Positions 8,781-18,001 of a stretch of DNA of 47,914 bases are shown here, one piece after another; within the stretch, counting starts at the first letter, position 1; the number at the start of each line of letters is the position of its first letter. Both the position numbers and the translations under genes were made by a program. This DNA is from Rhodospirillales bacterium (GTDB lineage Bacteria > Pseudomonadota > Alphaproteobacteria > Rhodospirillales > JAPHRK01), in contig JAPHRK010000028.1 of the NCBI GenBank assembly GCA_026196105.1, forward strand, positions 1 to 47,914, read 5' to 3'. The notes beneath the pieces are model-generated. The model was not told where the DNA came from. It worked only from the letters and a program-made list of their open reading frames with translations, and searched no databases.

Positions 8781-8798
8781 GTTGACGTTAACGTAAAC
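8781..8798 (-). promoter_or_regulatory. LiuR-like palindromic operator
   Basis: GTTGACGTTAACGTAAAC is an 18-base palindrome with one mismatched pair (core ACGTTAACGT is perfect). It resembles the TTTACGT-type sites bound by LiuR, the MerR-family regulator of branched-chain amino acid and acyl-CoA degradation, as I remember it. It lies 14-31 bases before the SDR start, where a regulator would overlap the promoter. Confidence 0.55.
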
Positions 8799-8915
8799 TG
8801 GCAGTTGTTGTATCAGATCGTTTTTGTCAATGCGACCCTAAAAAGCCGTTTTTTTGCTGCTATGCCCAGAAACAATAGGGGTATCAGCTATGGTTACACT
8901 TACTAATAAACTACC

Positions 8916-9809
8916 TTAAAGTGGCTTTTGATTGCTTTTTTCTAAAAGGTCCTGTCCGGCAAGGGCTTCTCGGCGGGCAATATAGACCACACTTGTCATA
9001 ACAACGGCTCCGCCAATCCATGTCCACATATCGGGTAGCTCATTGAAAACCAAAAACCCGACAAGGGCCGTAAACAACAGGCGCGCAAAATCAAAAGGGA
9101 GTACGGCTGTGGCTTCAGCCGCCGCAAAAGCCCTGGTCATACATTGTTGAATCCCAAACCCAACAACCCCACTCATCGCTAACCAGGATAACAATTCCCA
9201 CGACGGCGTAGTCCAAACAAAAAGCATGGGGATAAGGCACATGGGAGTCATTAAAAGGGCATTGATCAAGACAATGGCGTTTGATGACTCAGTGCGCGAT
9301 AATCCCTTAATCGTTAACATTGAGCCCGCAATACAAACAGCAGCCCCCAAAGCTAGAAGTGCAGGTGCATCAAAATCCTGAATGCCTGGACGCAATATTA
9401 TCATTGCCCCGATAAACCCAATAATAGTCGCAACGATCCGCCTTGCCCTTAAGGTTTCACCTAGAAAAAATGCTGCCCCAACTGTGGCAAAAAGAGGGGT
9501 AGTGAAGGTCAGGGCTGTTACATCGGCAATGGGCATCAACGAAAAGGCTGTAAAGATCATCAGCATGGCTGCTGTACCAAACAGGGCCCGAAAGATGTGA
9601 AGAGTATGCTGCTGGACCTTAATTTTCTTCAACTCTTTGCGCTTCCAGACCAGCATAATGACCAAGATGCCAAGGGTCCTGAAGAAGGCAACCTGGATCG
9701 GGTCAATTTCGTGAGAAATTTGCCGAACCATAGCGCTTAATATGGCAAAAAAGACACTACCAAGGATCATCCACAAGGCACCACGAAGGGCGGGAGGTAA
9801 ATTAGTCAT
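8916..9809 (-). CDS. EamA/DMT-superfamily transporter
   Basis: 297 residues with about ten hydrophobic segments arranged as two five-helix repeats, the EamA layout of drug/metabolite transporters. The first repeat ends near residue 140 (F-I-G-A-M-I-I-L-R-P-G), and the second ends with W-T-W-I-G-G-A-V-V-M. Family members move amino acids, purines or other small metabolites across the inner membrane; the substrate is not predictable here. The gene is divergent from aacS, with 84 bases between the two starts. Confidence 0.88.
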   Translation of the reverse strand: MTNLPPALRGALWMILGSVFFAILSAMVRQISHEIDPIQVAFFRTLGILVIMLVWKRKELKKIKVQQHTLHIFRALFGTAAMLMIFTAFSLMPIADVTALTFTTPLFATVGAAFFLGETLRARRIVATIIGFIGAMIILRPGIQDFDAPALLALGAAVCIAGSMLTIKGLSRTESSNAIVLINALLMTPMCLIPMLFVWTTPSWELLSWLAMSGVVGFGIQQCMTRAFAAAEATAVLPFDFARLLFTALVGFLVFNELPDMWTWIGGAVVMTSVVYIARREALAGQDLLEKSNQKPL

Positions 9810-9837
9810 AATTGTCTTATTGGAACCCTTTGCGAAT

Positions 9838-9859
9838 TATGCTTTAGACGTTTAGCATA
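9838..9859. promoter_or_regulatory. Inverted repeat between divergent eamA and aacS
   Basis: TATGCT (9838-9843) and AGCATA (9854-9859) are perfect arms with ten bases between them, midway between two divergent genes. This is a plausible regulator site, but the binding protein is unknown. Confidence 0.35.
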
Positions 9860-9893
9860 CCGCCAGAAATCAAGATTGAACAGGAGAGACAAC

Positions 9894-11846
9894 GTGGCCC
9901 CCCCTCTTTGGACGCCCTCAGCCGAACGCATTGCCAACTCAAACATGGCCGAATTTATGGAAGCCGTGGAAAAAGATTGGAACGTTACGATTGAGAGCTA
10001 TAACGATTTACATAACTTCTCCATTCAGGAAAATGAGAAATTTTGGCAATCTTTGCGCGATTACGCAGGCTTAGCTGCTAGCACTTGGGGGGATGTGGTT
10101 CTTGAAGATGGTGACAAAATGCCGGGGGCTAAGTTTTTCCCTCAGGCAAAATTAAATTTTGCTGAAAACTATCTCAAACGTCGTGATGATGGTGAGGCCA
10201 TTATCTTTTGGGGTGAAGATAAAGTCCGGCGCCGCCTGACTTTTAATGAGCTTTACGACACTGTTTCTAGATTAGCTCAAGCTCTTAGGGACATGGGGGT
10301 CACTACTGGAGACCGCGTTGGCGCTTATATGCCCAATATGCCTGAAGCCATTATTGGTATGCTCGCCACGACTTCCATCGGGGCAATCTGGTCTTCATGT
10401 TCGCCAGACTTTGGGGTTCAAGGCGTAGTCGACCGCTTTGCCCAAATCGAGCCCAAGGTGGTGATTTCCGCCGAAGGGTATTTTTATAACGGTAAGTCTC
10501 ATGATTCCCTTGGAAAACTAAAGGATATTTTAGCGCAACTCCCCAGTGTTGAGAAAGCGATCATCGTTCCCTATACCCGCGAAGCTCCTTCATTGAAGGA
10601 CCTGCCTAAAGCGGTTATGTGGGAGGATTTCATCGGTGACATTCAGCCGGGCAATATTGTTTTTGAACAACTCCCCTTCGATCATCCGGTCTATATCCTT
10701 TACTCCTCAGGCACCACAGGGGTGCCGAAATGTATTGTTCATGGCGCCGGCGGTCTTTTGCTGCAGCATGCCAAAGAGCATATCCTTCATTGCGGAATTA
10801 AACCCAATGACCGGGTATTTTATTTCACTACATGCGGCTGGATGATGTGGAATTGGCTTGTGAGCTCCCTGTTGGCTCAAGCAACCTTGCTGCTTTATGA
10901 TGGGTCGCCCTTCTACCCTGATGGCAACGTAACTTTTGATTATGCTGAGCAAGAAAAAATGACCTTTTTTGGCACCTCAGCAAAGTTCATTGATGCGGTC
11001 AATAAAGGGGGCTTGGAGCCAGGGAAAAACCATGATCTTTCCTCAGTGCAAACCATGGCCTCGACGGGGTCACCCCTGTCACCGGAAAGTTTTCGTTTTG
11101 TCTATGACAAGATTAAAAGCGATATCCACCTGGCGTCCATTTCTGGTGGAACCGACATTGCCGCCTGTTTCGTACTCGGCAACCCCTTAGCACCGGTTTA
11201 TATTGGTGAAATCCAAGCTCGGGCTCTGGCGATGGACGTGGATGTTTTTGATGATGAAGGGAAATCTCTCCATCAGGAAAAAGGTGACTTAGTTTGTAAG
11301 AAGCCTTTCCCATCTATGCCTGTAAAGTTTTGGAATGACCCAGATGGGGCCAAGTACAAATCCGCTTATTTTGAACAATTTCCAAATGTCTGGTGTCATG
11401 GAGATTGGGTTGAGTTGACCGAGCGGGGCGGCATGGTGATTTATGGTCGCTCTGACGCCACCCTTAACCCGGGCGGGGTTCGTATCGGCACCGCCGAGAT
11501 TTATCGCCAAGTTGAATCCATGGATGAGGTGGTTGAAGGCATTGTCATTGGTCAGGAGTGGGACCACGACACCCGGGTTGTTTTGTTTGTTATCCTTCGC
11601 GAAGATATCACCTTAGATGACAACCTGATTAAGAAAATTCAAACCCGAGTTCGCCAGAACTGCACGCCACGTCATGTCCCTGCCAAGGTGCTACAAGTCA
11701 TGGATATTCCCCGGACCAAATCCGGCAAAATAACCGAGCTAGCTGTACGAGATGTGGTCCATGGACGGACGATTAAGAACCAAGAAGCCCTTGCCAATCC
11801 AGAAGCGTTAGCCCAATTCACTGGCCGTAGCGAACTGGAAGGTTAA
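9894..11846 (+). CDS. Acetoacetyl-CoA synthetase
   Basis: 650 residues, the usual length of acetoacetate-CoA ligase. It activates acetoacetate with ATP and CoA, linking ketone bodies, leucine breakdown and PHB turnover to acetyl-CoA. Adenylation motifs seen: Y-S-S-G-T-T-G-V-P-K-C-I-V-H-G (AMP-binding), S-I-S-G-G-T-D-I-A, Y-G-R-S-D-A-T-L-N-P-G-G-V-R-I-G-T-A-E-I-Y, and the catalytic lysine in R-T-K-S-G-K near the C-terminus. The GTG at 9894 is the start because AGGAGA lies seven bases before it; a TTG at 9876 overlaps that site. asnB starts 12 bases downstream. Confidence 0.95.
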   Translation: MAPPLWTPSAERIANSNMAEFMEAVEKDWNVTIESYNDLHNFSIQENEKFWQSLRDYAGLAASTWGDVVLEDGDKMPGAKFFPQAKLNFAENYLKRRDDGEAIIFWGEDKVRRRLTFNELYDTVSRLAQALRDMGVTTGDRVGAYMPNMPEAIIGMLATTSIGAIWSSCSPDFGVQGVVDRFAQIEPKVVISAEGYFYNGKSHDSLGKLKDILAQLPSVEKAIIVPYTREAPSLKDLPKAVMWEDFIGDIQPGNIVFEQLPFDHPVYILYSSGTTGVPKCIVHGAGGLLLQHAKEHILHCGIKPNDRVFYFTTCGWMMWNWLVSSLLAQATLLLYDGSPFYPDGNVTFDYAEQEKMTFFGTSAKFIDAVNKGGLEPGKNHDLSSVQTMASTGSPLSPESFRFVYDKIKSDIHLASISGGTDIAACFVLGNPLAPVYIGEIQARALAMDVDVFDDEGKSLHQEKGDLVCKKPFPSMPVKFWNDPDGAKYKSAYFEQFPNVWCHGDWVELTERGGMVIYGRSDATLNPGGVRIGTAEIYRQVESMDEVVEGIVIGQEWDHDTRVVLFVILREDITLDDNLIKKIQTRVRQNCTPRHVPAKVLQVMDIPRTKSGKITELAVRDVVHGRTIKNQEALANPEALAQFTGRSELEG

Positions 11847-11858
11847 GGCGACTAATTT

Positions 11859-13781
11859 ATGTGCGGAATTGCCGGGATTTTTTCACCTCAGGGCCTCGGC
11901 CCAACTGACGAAGTAGAACGTCGCCTTCAACAAATGGCGGCGACGTTACGTCATCGGGGGCCAGATGGTAATGGGGCCTGGAGTGATGGCATTGCCGGAC
12001 TAGCTCACACCCGTCTTGCCATCATCGACCTAAGTGACTCTGCGGCTCAGCCTATGGCATCACAGGATGGGCGCTACCACATCACCTATAACGGTGAGGT
12101 CTATAACTTCCCAGTTTTACGCCAAGAGCTGGAAGGGCTTGGACATAAGTTTGTCTCTCACAGTGATACAGAAGTTATTTTGCAGGGCTACCGTCAATGG
12201 GGGGAAGATGTAGTTTCTCGTCTTGATGGTATGTTTGCTTTTGCCATTTGGGACCGCAATGAACGGCAACTTTTTTTAGCTCGTGACCGTATAGGCAAAA
12301 AACCACTTTATTATCTTGAGGATGAAGGTCGGTTTATTTTTGGATCAGAAATTAAGGCTATTCTAGCCTGGCCGGGAATTTCTCGCCAACCGAACCTTGA
12401 AGCCATCCACCATTACTTGACCTATCAATATGTTTCCGCCCCTGATACCGCTTTTGCAGGAATTAAACGAGTGCCGCCCGGCCATTGCATGAGCGTAGAT
12501 TCTCATGGAAACACCAAGAGCTGGCGTTATTGGACTTTGCCAACACCTGATAAGGCTAAAAACCGCCCCGAGGTCGAACTAAAAGAAGAAATTCTTGCTC
12601 ACATGGATCGTGCGGTGAAAGCTCGGTTGATTTCTGACGTGCCATTAGGAGCTTTTCTCTCTGGCGGAATTGATTCAGCCGGGATTGTCGCTTCAATGGC
12701 CCGACAAACCGATAAACCTGTGAAGACTTTCACTATTGGGTTTGAAGAAAAAGCTTATGATGAGCGCCCTTATGCTCAGGCCTTAGCAGATCAGTATGGC
12801 ACCGAACATCATGAGTTTGTCGTCGAACCCAACGCCATGGAGATTTTGCCCAAGCTCGTTTGGCATTATGGAGAGCCTTTTGCAGATTCATCAGCCATCC
12901 CCACTTATTATGTCTCCCAGATGACCCGAGAACATGTCACGGTGGCCTTAAATGGTGACGGGGGAGATGAAAGTTGGCTGGGATATCCTCGCTACACTGG
13001 TTGTCGTGTTGGGGGTTATGCCGATAAGCTGCCAGGGTTTTTAAAGAGTTTACTCCCCCTGATTGGCAACAAGTTACCTTTTGAAACCAGTGATCAAAGA
13101 ATATTACGATATATTCAGCGCTTCCTAAAAGCTGGAGGGCAATCTGGGGCAGAGCGTTATGTTCAATTCCTGGCCTTCTTCTCTGACCAAGAAAAAACCG
13201 GGCTTTATGGTGAGGCCTTCCAAGGTCAACTAGCCTCTTCGTCGGTGAATATTTTGGATTCTTGGTTTCAAGGCAGGGGGGCAAGTGAAGCCCTCGCTGC
13301 CCATGCGGATATCCACACCTATCTGCCGGATGATTTGTTGGTCAAAGTAGACGTAGCAAGCATGGCGAACAGCCTTGAAGCCCGGTCACCCTTCCTAGAC
13401 CACCATTTCATGGAGTTCGCTGCTACGATCCCGGCAAGCCAGAAGATGAAAGGGTTGAATACCAAAACTCTTCTCAAAGAGGCGCTGAGCGACCGATTAC
13501 CTTCCCAGTTGGTTAACAGGCCCAAAGCTGGCTTCCAAGTCCCTGTTAAACAGTGGTTGCGGCATGACCTTAAAGACCTGATGAGGGAGACCCTGTTGTC
13601 ACAAAAAGCGAAGGAAAGAGGGCTGTTTAATCAAGAGGCAGTATCTCTCTTGATTAAACAGCATGTAAGCGGGGCCAAAGCCAACCATAACAAGCTTTGG
13701 GTTCTCCTGATGCTCGAATTATGGTTTACCATGTGGATTGACCCTCCAGCAGATCAATCTCCGGGGTTGGAACTGAGCTAA
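11859..13781 (+). CDS. asnB: Asparagine synthetase-like glutamine amidotransferase
   Basis: 640 residues. An N-terminal class II glutaminase domain begins at catalytic Cys2 (M-C-G-I-A-G), with R-H-R-G-P-D-G and Y-N-G-E-V-Y-N motifs, and a C-terminal synthetase domain has the ATP pyrophosphatase loop S-G-G-I-D-S. Either free asparagine is made, or, as the neighbours suggest, a sugar acid or lipid-linked substrate is amidated. Related paralogs sit in exopolysaccharide and O-antigen clusters. An O-antigen ligase-like gene follows after 63 bases. Which reaction applies is not settled by sequence. Confidence 0.9.
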   Translation: MCGIAGIFSPQGLGPTDEVERRLQQMAATLRHRGPDGNGAWSDGIAGLAHTRLAIIDLSDSAAQPMASQDGRYHITYNGEVYNFPVLRQELEGLGHKFVSHSDTEVILQGYRQWGEDVVSRLDGMFAFAIWDRNERQLFLARDRIGKKPLYYLEDEGRFIFGSEIKAILAWPGISRQPNLEAIHHYLTYQYVSAPDTAFAGIKRVPPGHCMSVDSHGNTKSWRYWTLPTPDKAKNRPEVELKEEILAHMDRAVKARLISDVPLGAFLSGGIDSAGIVASMARQTDKPVKTFTIGFEEKAYDERPYAQALADQYGTEHHEFVVEPNAMEILPKLVWHYGEPFADSSAIPTYYVSQMTREHVTVALNGDGGDESWLGYPRYTGCRVGGYADKLPGFLKSLLPLIGNKLPFETSDQRILRYIQRFLKAGGQSGAERYVQFLAFFSDQEKTGLYGEAFQGQLASSSVNILDSWFQGRGASEALAAHADIHTYLPDDLLVKVDVASMANSLEARSPFLDHHFMEFAATIPASQKMKGLNTKTLLKEALSDRLPSQLVNRPKAGFQVPVKQWLRHDLKDLMRETLLSQKAKERGLFNQEAVSLLIKQHVSGAKANHNKLWVLLMLELWFTMWIDPPADQSPGLELS

Positions 13782-13844
13782 CAATCCTGTAAATCTCTTA
13801 AATTACCTACTGAAACCCCTATTGAAAACTGAGGAACCCCAAGA

Positions 13845-15044
13845 ATGAGCCGTCTCCGCGCATATCATAGTTTGGCGGCAGCAGCTTTATTATTTGGCCC
13901 AATCGGGTTTTTGGTTCCCCTAGGGATTGCCCCACTATTGGCTCTTTCCGCCTTATTAGCCATTATATTCAAACGCCTAGATGAAAAGTCATGGCCTTAT
14001 TTTGAAAAAGAGCATCTTTATTTTATTGGGGCTTTTATCTTATGGGGAGGCCTATCAAGTCTATGGGCAATCGTGCCGCAAGATGCTTTAAAGCAAACCT
14101 TCATATTAACTTTAGTTTTCTTCGCTGGGTTGGTGTTATTTGACGTAGGTCGGAACATGGTTTCTTCGGAGAAGAAAGCTATTGGCAATAGCTTCTTCAT
14201 AGGCTTTGCGGTTACTTTGTTTCTTATTGCATTTGAGTATTTCACCAACGGTTTATTTGCCCAAAATATACGTGGGGCTTCTCCAAGCCAGCCCTTATAC
14301 ATTTACACTCGATCTGCCTCTATCCTTGCGTTACTCCCTTGGCTCTTACTTTTATTAAGTGGGAATTTTAATTTTGTAATAAGCAAATGGATTTTCTTTA
14401 TAGCTGGGATTCTATGCATTGCAGTTTTTGAAAATGAGACGGCAATAGTAGCTATTCTTATTGGTACCTTTATCTATATTCTTGCCCGCTTTACGCCCTA
14501 TAAATATTCAAAATATTTAGGAATCCTGACCCTTATATGTGTCCTCATTGCTCCTGTTTTCCCAAAAACAATTATGAGTCACGACTTTTTATCACAAGCT
14601 CTTAATCCGACCAATGGTTTAGCCTTTTATTCCTTAAAACATCGCTTTGACATTTGGGGATTCACGGCAGATAAAATTATCGAAAAGCCGCTGGTTGGGT
14701 GGGGACTTAATTCTGCAAGGTCGATACCAGGGGGGCAAGAAAGTATTGATAAGGTAAGCCACGGACAACTTATGCCCCTGCACCCTCACAACGGGGTTTT
14801 ACAAATTTGGCTAGAGCTTGGTGTTGTAGGGGCTCTATTTTTAGCTGGATTGCTTTGGTATTTGCTGAAAGAAATAAGAGATGCAGCCCTGTCCAAAGAA
14901 AGCAAGGCAGTTATGGCGGCAAGTCTTGTAACAGGATTAATAATTTTCAGTTCAAGCTATGGCATCTGGCAGGGATGGTGGATGTGCACCCTTATCTTTA
15001 CAGGCCTGTTTATGTATTGCTTAGCACCTCGGATAGAGGATTAA
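13845..15044 (+). CDS. O-antigen ligase/polymerase-family membrane protein
   Basis: 399 residues, strongly hydrophobic, with about ten to twelve membrane helices and one large periplasmic loop (about 240-320). That loop has the Wzy_C-type pattern: R-F-D-I-W-G-F near 272, P-L-V-G-W-G-L-N-S-A-R near 288 and the H-P-H-N-G-V-L-Q-I-W-L-E-L-G-V-V-G motif, which contains the conserved histidines. The family joins or polymerises lipid-linked glycans on the outer face of the inner membrane. The codon use is more AT-rich than in asnB, as is common for glycan genes. ydcF follows after six bases. Confidence 0.88.
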   Translation: MSRLRAYHSLAAAALLFGPIGFLVPLGIAPLLALSALLAIIFKRLDEKSWPYFEKEHLYFIGAFILWGGLSSLWAIVPQDALKQTFILTLVFFAGLVLFDVGRNMVSSEKKAIGNSFFIGFAVTLFLIAFEYFTNGLFAQNIRGASPSQPLYIYTRSASILALLPWLLLLLSGNFNFVISKWIFFIAGILCIAVFENETAIVAILIGTFIYILARFTPYKYSKYLGILTLICVLIAPVFPKTIMSHDFLSQALNPTNGLAFYSLKHRFDIWGFTADKIIEKPLVGWGLNSARSIPGGQESIDKVSHGQLMPLHPHNGVLQIWLELGVVGALFLAGLLWYLLKEIRDAALSKESKAVMAASLVTGLIIFSSSYGIWQGWWMCTLIFTGLFMYCLAPRIED

Positions 15045-15050
15045 ATATCA

Positions 15051-15827
15051 ATGGAGTTCATAAAGAGTTTTCTCAAAACAATTATTGAACTGCCCCTTCT
15101 TATATATATCCCTCTCATCATTGGGTTGATAACCTATGGCAAATTTATTTGGTCAAAAAGAGTTGTTACTCTTGGTGCAGCATTACTTATTTTATTTAGC
15201 GTTCCCCTCGTTCCAAAATTTATTTCTAAACCCCTTTTCACACTGGTGCCTCTTGCAACAAAAAAATCTGATGTCGATCTCATTATTGTTCCAACAGCAG
15301 GTGTTGTTCTTAATCCCATGGGTGAATGGCAGCCAAGCTTTATGTCCATGCACAGGGTTATTGAAGGGGTAAAAACACGAGATCGTTTTAAACGCCCCTT
15401 ACTTGTGATTGGAGGTACGCCAATTGCTGGTGAAGCAACTGAAGCCGATACAATTATCAAATATATGAACCTGGAAAACCTGGGAATTCTAATTAACAAA
15501 AACGTCAAAAATTCTTATGAAACGGCGCAGGCTGTCCAGCAAATGTCGATTAATGGAAAACCCGTTAAATCGGTCATGGTGGTGACCTCAAAAGAACATA
15601 TTCTGCGCATGTCTCTCACCCTTCAATCAGCAGGGTTAAAGGTGGTTGCCTTGCCTGTGGCGACATCACGGGGTTGGGAAGATTATAAATTTCCTAGAGA
15701 TTATTACCCCAATTTAAGAGGGCTTCAACTTGCTAACTATGCCCTCAAAGAATACGTGGGAATTATTTGGTATCTTCTTAGTGGACAGATTAAATTTCAA
15801 GCCTTGTTTCAGGAACAGGCACAATGA
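15051..15827 (+). CDS. YdcF/DUF218-family membrane-anchored protein
   Basis: 258 residues. Two N-terminal membrane segments (about 12-28 and 38-55) are followed by a DUF218 domain: D-V-D-L-I-I-V-P-T-A-G-V, L-L-V-I-G-G-T-P, E-A-D-T, the S-Y-E-T-A motif and V-V-T-S-K-E-H-I-L-R-M. Family members (SanA, ElyC, YdcF) act in envelope or undecaprenyl-linked glycan metabolism, with chemistry still unclear. Its stop overlaps the next start (ATGA), so the two are translationally coupled. It belongs to the envelope operon. Confidence 0.85.
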   Translation: MEFIKSFLKTIIELPLLIYIPLIIGLITYGKFIWSKRVVTLGAALLILFSVPLVPKFISKPLFTLVPLATKKSDVDLIIVPTAGVVLNPMGEWQPSFMSMHRVIEGVKTRDRFKRPLLVIGGTPIAGEATEADTIIKYMNLENLGILINKNVKNSYETAQAVQQMSINGKPVKSVMVVTSKEHILRMSLTLQSAGLKVVALPVATSRGWEDYKFPRDYYPNLRGLQLANYALKEYVGIIWYLLSGQIKFQALFQEQAQ

Positions 15828-17008
15828 CACGATTTCTTATCAGTCTTTCTCTTTTGGGAATGCTCTATGGTCTTGGCAATCTGGTTTATTATTGGGACCC
15901 AACAAGGGTACTAATAAAAAAACTAACCGCCAAAACTACTTATCGCTATGAGAAAATAGACCCTAAATATCTTGAAACTGATCCTAAGACCTTCCTCAAT
16001 TTTCCTGATCAAAAAGAACTAACCACGAAAAGAAAGGCCCTGCAGCAAGTTGTTTATGGACTATCTCCTCAGTTTGACATAACGACAATCCAAGTTAAGA
16101 AAAATTTGGATAAAGAAAAACCCGATTGTTACAAAATTTGGCTCGGTACGCACTTAAATTGCAAAGCCGCTGAATATAAAGATTGGCCTAATCTTGCTGG
16201 CATCGATCGCCTTGGTATCCCCATTGTTTCCAATGAACAGATTCCATTTGAAAGGAAGGAGCTGACAATAAATTATACTGCTTTTGTCGGATACTTTCGC
16301 CCCCAAACAAGCAATGGTCGCCTTATTCTGATTCACCAAGGGTATGCAGGCGTTTATCACGAACAGCATCGCCATATCAAAAACCTGATTAAGCTAGGCT
16401 ATTCAGTCATGGCTTTTAATTTGTATGGCTATGGGCTTTATGAACGCTCCCAAGGTTTTCCTCTAGGAGCTCTACCTGCCATCCCCAATCCGCAGCGCCT
16501 TTTCTTCAACCAAGTAAAGCTCGCTCTTAATTATGCCCTAGATCAACAGGCATACAAATCTGTTGATATGGTTGGCTTATCAGCAGGAGCATGGGTTACC
16601 AGCGTTTTTGCCGCCCTTGATACCCGTATCAGGGCTAGCTATCCTGTGTCGGGGGTCTTTCCAGTTTATCTACGCGAACCCAATGAAAAACCAGCTCCTC
16701 AACTTTACCCACCCCTGTTAAAGGCCGCATCTTATCTGGAAATGTTTGTCCTCGCTTCGAGCGGCAAAGGACGGAGGCAAATGCAGGTATTTAACCGCTA
16801 TGATCGTTGTTGCTATCGAAACCTGAAAGGTAAACTCTATGAGGGATCCGTTAAAGAGATCCTCGCACAATTAGGGCAATCGGCTGATAATTTTACTGTC
16901 CTTATCGATGAAACCCATGCTCGTCATAAAATCTCAGCCTATGGGATGAAAGCTATTTTGGCAGATATGACAAAGAATAATCTCATGGAAGAAGGGGCTG
17001 TGAAATGA
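15824..17008 (+). CDS. Predicted periplasmic alpha/beta hydrolase
   Basis: 394 residues. An N-terminal hydrophobic segment (about 3-23) looks like an uncleaved anchor or signal. The domain is an alpha/beta hydrolase: nucleophile elbow G-L-S-A-G-A-W with Ser253, an oxyanion-type H-Q-G-Y at 171-174, and a late H-A-R-H-K at 365-369 holding the likely catalytic histidine. Cysteines at 102/113 and 329/330 suggest disulfides and an extracytoplasmic site. I do not recognise a named family. It overlaps ydcF and the next small gene by four bases each, so it acts with them, possibly trimming an acyl or ester group on the envelope glycan. Confidence 0.75.
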   Translation: MTRFLISLSLLGMLYGLGNLVYYWDPTRVLIKKLTAKTTYRYEKIDPKYLETDPKTFLNFPDQKELTTKRKALQQVVYGLSPQFDITTIQVKKNLDKEKPDCYKIWLGTHLNCKAAEYKDWPNLAGIDRLGIPIVSNEQIPFERKELTINYTAFVGYFRPQTSNGRLILIHQGYAGVYHEQHRHIKNLIKLGYSVMAFNLYGYGLYERSQGFPLGALPAIPNPQRLFFNQVKLALNYALDQQAYKSVDMVGLSAGAWVTSVFAALDTRIRASYPVSGVFPVYLREPNEKPAPQLYPPLLKAASYLEMFVLASSGKGRRQMQVFNRYDRCCYRNLKGKLYEGSVKEILAQLGQSADNFTVLIDETHARHKISAYGMKAILADMTKNNLMEEGAVK

Positions 17009-17202
17009 AAACCATTTTAGGGCGCCTCTATCTTGCTCTCCTTATTCTCCTTCTTCTGCTCCCCCCCTTCTTCTGGTGGCGAGGAGGCATGTGGAACCAC
17101 GGAGAACTCCCCACCCATGGGATGCAGAACGCTACCGCAGGGGCTGGCGTCGCTTTGTTGCTTTATATTTTAGCTAAATGGCTGCGCTCAAAACAAAATT
17201 GA
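17005..17202 (+). CDS. Small two-helix membrane protein
   Basis: 65 residues with two hydrophobic segments (about 8-25 and 45-58) and a short tryptophan- and histidine-rich loop (W-W-R-G-G-M-W-N-H-G) between them. It overlaps the hydrolase gene by four bases, which argues it is real and translationally coupled. Function is unknown; a subunit or scaffold of the envelope machinery encoded upstream is one reading. It is convergent with moeB. Confidence 0.65.
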   Translation: MKTILGRLYLALLILLLLLPPFFWWRGGMWNHGELPTHGMQNATAGAGVALLLYILAKWLRSKQN

Positions 17203-17206
17203 GTAA

Positions 17207-18001
17207 TTACTCATGGATGGAAAGATCGGTGATCTCTTTATTTTCACCACAAAGAGGGCAGCCTTTATCCCGCTTGACCTTAATTTTCCTGAAAGTTGCG
17301 CTTAGGCCCTCATAGATGAGAATTTGGCCAGCCATAGACTCCCCGATATCAAGGATTTCCTTAATCACTTCTGTGGCCTGCAATGACCCCATGGTACCAC
17401 ACAGTGCCCCCAGAACACCTGCCTCGGCACAGGTTGGGATTTGACCCGGCGGTGGAGGTTCACGGAAGAGGCAGCGGTAGCAGGGCTTGTCTGCACCTTC
17501 TTCATGGGCCTTAAAAGTATAAAGCTGACCATCAAAGCGCAGAATGGCTGCAGAAACCAAAGGCACTTTAGAGAAGTAGCAAGCATCATTAATTAAAAAT
17601 CGGGTCGGAAAGTTGTCGGTGCCATCAGCAACCACATCATACTGACTAATGATTTGAGCGGCATTTTTAACCGTCAGTTTTTCCTGATAAGTAATGACCT
17701 TAATCTCAGGATTAATCTCGGCAATAGCTGCTTTGGCGCTTTCTACCTTCGGTTGGTCAACTCGAGCGGTGGTATGGGCGATTTGGCGCTGTAGATTACT
17801 TAGGTCAACCACATCAGCATCAATAACCCCAATGGTACCAACACCCGCAGCAGCTAAATAAAGCAGCATGGGGGAGCCTAAGCCCCCAGCGCCAACAACC
17901 AGCACTTTAGATCCCAGCATCTTCGCCTGACCCTCACCGCCAACATCTTTAAGCAAGATATGACGGGCATAGCGCTCGATTTGTTCTTCCGAAAAATCCA
18001 T
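17207..18001 (-). CDS. moeB: MoeB/ThiF-family adenylyltransferase
   Basis: 264 residues. It adenylates the C-terminal glycine of a ubiquitin-like sulfur carrier (MoaD or ThiS type). The Rossmann motif G-A-G-G-L-G-S is at 37-43. The R-x-x-Q motif is visible (L-Q-R-Q), and zinc ligands are C-Y-R-C near 175 and C-P-L-C near 250. A conserved cysteine lies in G-Q-I-P-T-C. There is no C-terminal rhodanese domain. The start overlaps the cysK stop by one base (TAATG), so the two are coupled, which points to sulfur metabolism rather than to molybdopterin alone. Confidence 0.88.
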   Translation of the reverse strand: MDFSEEQIERYARHILLKDVGGEGQAKMLGSKVLVVGAGGLGSPMLLYLAAAGVGTIGVIDADVVDLSNLQRQIAHTTARVDQPKVESAKAAIAEINPEIKVITYQEKLTVKNAAQIISQYDVVADGTDNFPTRFLINDACYFSKVPLVSAAILRFDGQLYTFKAHEEGADKPCYRCLFREPPPPGQIPTCAEAGVLGALCGTMGSLQATEVIKEILDIGESMAGQILIYEGLSATFRKIKVKRDKGCPLCGENKEITDLSIHE

